Below the pieces are notes generated by a model, which was not told the DNA's origin, made no database searches, and worked only from the letters and a program-made list of their open reading frames with translations. DNA of 9,951 nt from the NCBI GenBank assembly GCA_015163925.1, contig JAAOIF010000023.1:1-9951 (forward strand), given 5' to 3'. Source of the stretch: Candidatus Thioglobus sp. GTDB taxonomy: Bacteria; Pseudomonadota; Gammaproteobacteria; PS1; Pseudothioglobaceae. Numbering within the stretch: position 1 is the first letter of the stretch; the number at the start of each line of letters is the position of its first letter. Below are positions 6,904 through 9,951 of the stretch, piece after piece. Both the position numbers and the translations under genes were made by a program.

Positions 6904-7695
6904 ATGTTTTTTAAACAAGAAATAATAGATAAATTAATAGAAATTTCCACTCAAGCTGGGAAAATTATTAAGGAAAATTATCTTAAAACCGCAAATGTTA
7001 CTTATAAAGAGGATAGCACGCCGCTGACGAAAACTGACATTCTGTCGCATGATTATTTGGTCTCAGAATTAACAAAACTCATTCCCGGTATTCCAATTAT
7101 CAGCGAGGAATCTTCTTATATTGCTTTCAAAGAACGCAAGAAGTGGAAGGAATATTGGCTGATTGACCCACTCGATGGCACTCGTGGTTTCATTGATAAA
7201 ACCGATGATTTTTGCACTTGCATTGCCTATATCAAAAATAATACTCCGGTATTTGGTATGATTTTTATCCCCATGCGCCAAGCGTGTTATTACGCAAATG
7301 ACAGCAAGGTCGCATACAAATTACAAAATAATGAGCTGAAACAAATCTCTGTTTCCAAGCCTAAAGTGCCGCTACGCGTTGTAGTAGGGCGATATTCTAT
7401 AGCTAGGCCATCAATCATTCAGCACTTAAAATACACTCAAAATGGCCGATATAAAATCAACGGAATCGGCAGTGCAATTAAATTTTGCTTGATTGCCGAG
7501 GGCAAATTTGACTATTATCCGGGCATCGGAATTTGCTCAGAATGGGACACAGCAGCCGGCGGTTTTATCCTGCAAGCCGCTGGCGGAAGTATTGTTGACC
7601 AAGAAAATAATCCAATGCGTTATAACACAAAAAACGATTTACTCAGTTCTATGTTTTTTGCTGCCGGCGCTGAGCCTTTGTCCCGCACGGAATAA
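6904..7695 (+). CDS. cysQ: 3'(2'),5'-bisphosphate nucleotidase (pAp phosphatase), CysQ type
   Basis: CysQ removes the 3'-phosphate from pAp (and PAPS), by-products of sulfate activation and of acyl-carrier-protein or sulfotransferase chemistry. It belongs to the Mg-dependent, lithium-sensitive inositol-monophosphatase superfamily. The 263-aa protein has all the metal-site motifs: EE at 68-69 (ISEES), DPLDGT at 88-93, and WDTAAG at 214-219. The GIGSAIKFCLIAEG segment (187-200) and YPGIG (205-209) are characteristic of CysQ rather than SuhB. A good Shine-Dalgarno sequence (GAGGA, 6891-6895) lies 8 bp before the ATG. The gene starts 29 bp after tRNA-Ile2 and is probably co-transcribed with it. 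No cysteine-assimilation gene is nearby. pAp is known to inhibit oligoribonuclease, so CysQ may protect Orn, encoded earlier in the window. Confidence 0.94.
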   Translation: MFFKQEIIDKLIEISTQAGKIIKENYLKTANVTYKEDSTPLTKTDILSHDYLVSELTKLIPGIPIISEESSYIAFKERKKWKEYWLIDPLDGTRGFIDKTDDFCTCIAYIKNNTPVFGMIFIPMRQACYYANDSKVAYKLQNNELKQISVSKPKVPLRVVVGRYSIARPSIIQHLKYTQNGRYKINGIGSAIKFCLIAEGKFDYYPGIGICSEWDTAAGGFILQAAGGSIVDQENNPMRYNTKNDLLSSMFFAAGAEPLSRTE

Positions 7696-7699
7696 TTGG

Positions 7700-7778
7700 C
7701 AAATTAGTAATAAATTAAAACTAAATTCAGACTAAATTAAAACTAAATTCAGACCAAATTTAGACCAAATTCAAAGAC
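7700..7778. repeat. 11-bp-period tandem repeat between convergent genes
   Basis: A perfect 22-bp tandem duplication (7711-7732 and 7733-7754) is itself two 11-bp units, TAAATTAAAAC and TAAATTCAGAC. CAAATTTAGAC (7755-7765) and CAAATTCAAAGAC (7766-7778) follow, and a degenerate unit CAAATTAGTAA (7700-7710) precedes, giving about seven units. AAATT recurs every 11 bp, near one helical turn. The array fills the gap between cysQ and the convergent nadC and runs into the nadC 3' end. No hairpin terminator is visible for either gene. Confidence 0.85.
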
Positions 7779-8588
7779 AAATCAACAGCCCGAATATGCT
7801 TAGTGATTGCGCCTGTGGAGATAAAATCCACGCCAGTTTGCGCCACTGCCTGAATGTTATTTTCATCAATATTACCAGAAGCCTCTAACGGCATTTTCCC
7901 TTGAGATAGTCCGGCGGCAAGAGCCAAATCTGCGGTGTTAAAATTATCACATAATATTCTCGTGATGCCGTCCAAACCAAGCGCAGACTGCAATTCTTGC
8001 AAATTTTGCACCTCAACAATCAAGGGTAATTTCGGATATTTCCTCACAGCCGCTGTGACCGCCGCAGCAACCCCACCGGCGGCAGAATATGATTTTCTTG
8101 AGCATAACACAATCAAATAAACCCAAGCGATGATTGACTCCGCCGCCGCACTCAACCGCATATTTTTGCGCCAAACGCAGCCCGGGAATGGTCTTTCTGG
8201 TGTCCAATAATTGCGCATTCGTGCCAGCAATTTTATCCACCAAATGCCGAGTTTGAGTCGCCACGCCGCTGAGTGTTTGCAAAAAATTCAGCGCCACTCT
8301 CTCAGCAGTAATAATCGCCGCAGACGAGCCGGTGAGCGCACACAGCACCTGATTTTTGCCAATAAAATCGCCATCAGCAAACTGCCAATCCAGCCGCATC
8401 GCTTGGTCCAGTTGCAAAAATGCGGCGCTGGCGTATTCAATTCCACAAATCACCGCTGACTCTCGGCTGATAATACGCGCTGAAACTTCTGCCTCATCCA
8501 GCAAATCGGCGGAGACATCACCAGCTCCAATGTCCTCTGCCAGCGCTATTTTTACAATATTATTAATATTATTCATTGATGAAATCAT
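7760..8588 (-). pseudogene. nadC: Quinolinate phosphoribosyltransferase, frameshifted
   Basis: NadC converts quinolinate and PRPP to nicotinate mononucleotide in de novo NAD synthesis. The 5' part (8588 to about 8096) encodes IVKIALAEDIGAGD (11-24), ERVALNFLQTLSGVAT (96-111), TRKTIPGLR (130-138) and CGGGVNHRLGLFDCVMLKK (147-165). The rest (about 8093 to 7760) lies in another frame: AAGGVAAAV, CDNF, VDFISTGAITKHIRAVDLSLNLV. In the third frame between them the codons AAT CAT ATT still spell N-H-I of the family motif KENHI. This suggests two separate single-base losses, about 8096-8098 and 8087-8088, rather than one. The ATG at 8588 has a GAGG Shine-Dalgarno sequence 7 nt upstream and overlaps the lpxB end by 20 bp; the ATG at 8576 is an alternative. 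The last residues are encoded by the repeat array. It is a pseudogene if the sequence is correct; sequencing error is a real alternative. Confidence 0.88.
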
Positions 8589-9648
8589 AAATAATCCTCG
8601 CCGATTTGCTGCTTGAATTAACGCTCAGTTGCTGATAAATATTCATAAATTCAGCCAGCAAATTACTATTATCTGCTGCCAAAATTTGCCTTGCTTGCTC
8701 GGCAATCTGCTCCCCATTTGCTTGGTTTTGCACCAATTCTGGCACTAATTTTTTAGCAGCAATCACATTCGGCAACGAGATAAATTCGCTCTTAATCAGC
8801 CTTGAGGCGATGAAATAACTCAGCCCAGAAAGCTTGTAAATCACCACCATCGGCACGCCAATCAAGGCCAATTCCAAAGTGGCTGTGCCGGAAGCAACAA
8901 TCGCCAAATCCGCCTGCTGCATCTGCGTTTGCGCCTCACCTGTGGAAATCTCAAGCGGCATCTGAGCCAAATCCTCCGCCCATTTTAGCTGAGTATCATT
9001 TGCCAAAGCCAGATGAAAATTCAGCGCCGAATCTTGCTTTGATAAAATTGCTGCCGCTGATAACATTTCCGGCAATAATCTTTTTACCTCTGCAGCTCGT
9101 GAGCCGGGTAGCAGCAAAATATTTTTGCCCTGAGTATGATTTTTTCTGGGACTCAAAACGCTTGCCAACGGATGCCCGACAAACACCGCTCGCTGATTAT
9201 TCGCCTGATAAAAATCCACTTCAAACGGAAATAAACACAGCATCAAATCAGTTGATTGCTTGATTTTTTTCACCCGTGAAGCCCGCCACGCCCAAAGCGA
9301 AGGCGAAATAAAATGCACAGTTTTTATCCCCTGAGCTCTGAGTTTTCGCTCAATTTTAAAATTAAAATCCGGCGCATCAACCCCAATAAAAACATCCGGG
9401 CGCTGCTTAGAAAAATGCGTAATAATACTTTTTTGCAACTTTAAAAGTGCTGGTAATTTTTGCAAAACCTCGCTAAAACCCATCACATTTACCCGATTTT
9501 GATTCCATAATTGCTTGGAATTTTTGGCCATTTTTTCGCCCACCAAGCCTTCAATAGTAATGTCAGAATTTAGTTTTTTCAACGCTACAAGCAGTTCCCC
9601 GCCGAGCAAATCGCCTGAAGTTTCTGCAGCACTGATGGCGATTTTCAT
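8569..9648 (-). CDS. lpxB: Lipid-A-disaccharide synthase
   Basis: LpxB condenses UDP-2,3-diacylglucosamine with 2,3-diacylglucosamine 1-phosphate to the lipid A disaccharide at the inner face of the cytoplasmic membrane. It is a GT-B fold glycosyltransferase (GT19). The protein is 359 aa, slightly shorter than the roughly 380 of E. coli. Family signatures: AAETSGD (7-13), VMGFSEVL (55-62), PDVFIGVDAPDFN (84-96), SPSLWAWRASRVKKI (115-129), FPFE (140-143), VGHPL (157-161), LLPGSRAAEV (179-188) and the sugar-nucleotide-binding VASGTATLE. The ATG at 9648 gives the standard MKIAISAAETSGD start, 5 bp after the yhbY stop. The gene overlaps nadC by 20 bp, so the yhbY-lpxB-nadC order looks like one transcription unit on the minus strand. 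Its presence indicates a lipopolysaccharide or lipooligosaccharide outer membrane. Confidence 0.96.
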   Translation of the reverse strand: MKIAISAAETSGDLLGGELLVALKKLNSDITIEGLVGEKMAKNSKQLWNQNRVNVMGFSEVLQKLPALLKLQKSIITHFSKQRPDVFIGVDAPDFNFKIERKLRAQGIKTVHFISPSLWAWRASRVKKIKQSTDLMLCLFPFEVDFYQANNQRAVFVGHPLASVLSPRKNHTQGKNILLLPGSRAAEVKRLLPEMLSAAAILSKQDSALNFHLALANDTQLKWAEDLAQMPLEISTGEAQTQMQQADLAIVASGTATLELALIGVPMVVIYKLSGLSYFIASRLIKSEFISLPNVIAAKKLVPELVQNQANGEQIAEQARQILAADNSNLLAEFMNIYQQLSVNSSSKSARIIYDFINE

Positions 9649-9653
9649 AGCAA

Positions 9654-9884
9654 CTACCGCCGCCCAAGGATAATTTTCGGCTCATCAAAAGCCCGATAAA
9701 TCACCAAAACATTGCCAATAACTTGCACCAAATGCGCCTGTGAAAACTCAATAATTTTCTCAATTATCTGCTGTTTTTGCTCCGAATTATCCGCACTAAT
9801 TTTAATTTTCAACAGCTCATGCTTAGTCAGGCTCAATTCCAACTCCGCCAAAACCGCCGCACTCAGCCCCTGCCGCCCAGTCAA
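9654..9884 (-). pseudogene. yhbY: YhbY/CRS1-YhbY-domain RNA-binding protein, N-terminally truncated
   Basis: YhbY is a small ribosome-assembly-associated RNA-binding protein of about 97 aa. The visible part is 76 aa from a TTG at 9884: GRQGLSAAVLAELELSLTKHELLKIKI, then QVIGNVLVIYRAF, which match the second half of the GKxGL...HELIKVKI...VQVIGxxLVLYR pattern. The N-terminal roughly 20-25 residues of the fold (normally TxKQxxxLRxLAHxLxPVV before the GK motif) are absent. An in-frame TAG (9894-9896) closes the frame just upstream, and the preceding bases encode part of DapE in another frame. There is no Shine-Dalgarno sequence before the TTG. The gene is probably broken, unless the TTG-started LTGRQ is a real start with an internal in-frame deletion. 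Confidence 0.75.
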
Positions 9885-9951
9885 TTTTGTAATCTAACTG
9901 ATGTTTATCTAAAATCTCGCAAACTCGTTCCTGCAATGACTTCTGAGTGGA
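9823..9951 (-). pseudogene. dapE: dapE fragment (succinyl-diaminopimelate desuccinylase), truncated at both ends here
   Basis: DapE hydrolyses N-succinyl-L,L-diaminopimelate in lysine and peptidoglycan precursor synthesis. Reading the minus strand from the window edge, the open frame begins STQKSLQERVCEILDKHQLDYKIDW. This aligns without gaps to the middle of DapE, whose family pattern is V..LL.KHQL.Y.VDW followed by LSGxPFLT. Directly after DW (9877-9879) the family match stops. The frame runs on as 17 unrelated residues to a TAA at 9823-9825 while crossing yhbY in a different frame. Roughly the last 110 residues of DapE are therefore missing. The 5' part lies outside the window. The family assignment rests on only 25 residues but is very like E. 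coli DapE as I remember it. Confidence 0.7.

Noticed and set aside
8085..8100. Programmed frameshifting in nadC
   Set aside because: The site has only a short A run, no slippery heptamer with a strong downstream structure, and a residual third-frame NHI that fits two lost bases. NadC is not a known recoded gene.
7760..8230. A separate 156-codon gene in place of the 3' half of nadC
   Set aside because: Its first part is a frame-shadow of the upstream nadC segment and only the part after about 8093 matches NadC, so it is the distal piece of one broken gene.
1..9951. CRISPR array, transposase, phage, toxin-antitoxin or defence genes
   Set aside because: No spaced direct repeats of CRISPR type and no matching protein families are present; all sizeable genes are recognisable housekeeping functions.

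Overview
The window looks like chromosomal core DNA of a moderately AT-rich Gram-negative bacterium, most likely a gamma- or betaproteobacterium. Three things point there: LpxB (lipid A synthesis) is present; the order ispE, tRNA-Gln, prs is one I know from beta/gammaproteobacteria; and RpoD carries a proteobacterial region 1.1 and a long acidic non-conserved region, while Prs has an RVPITAK segment of the beta/gamma type. No plasmid, phage, transposase, CRISPR or defence genes are visible. The placement rests on remembered family features, not on a search.

Layout. (1) Positions 1-3434, + strand: a tightly overlapped run of pepP (5' end outside the window), trpD, orn and ispE, followed with no spacer by tRNA-Gln(UUG). 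(2) 3435-3798: a non-coding stretch with an 89-nt imperfect palindrome flanked by short pyrimidine-rich direct repeats, a C8 tract, and a pair of inverted hairpins whose stems differ by compensating changes. (3) 3799-6656, + strand: prs and rpoD, each behind its own TATAAT-like box. (4) 6657-7695, + strand: a short spacer ending in 12-bp tandem repeats, a tRNA with CAT anticodon best read as tRNA-Ile2 (the lysidine type), and cysQ. (5) 7700-7778: an 11-bp-period repeat array between convergent genes. (6) 9951-7760, - strand: a fragment of dapE joined to a 5'-truncated yhbY, then lpxB, then nadC split by a frameshift.

How the genes relate. Prs makes PRPP, a substrate of both TrpD and NadC. Orn degrades 2-5 nt RNAs, and the pAp that CysQ removes is a known Orn inhibitor, so those two are functionally linked although not adjacent. 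IspE (isoprenoid precursors), LpxB (lipid A) and DapE (diaminopimelate) serve envelope and cofactor synthesis. RpoD is the housekeeping sigma factor.

Main oddities: nadC appears to have lost two single bases 11 bases apart; a dapE segment is fused to a yhbY missing its N-terminus; and several short intergenic repeat families are present. The broken genes suggest either genome decay, as in a host-restricted lineage, or local sequence or assembly error. I see no new multi-gene system.
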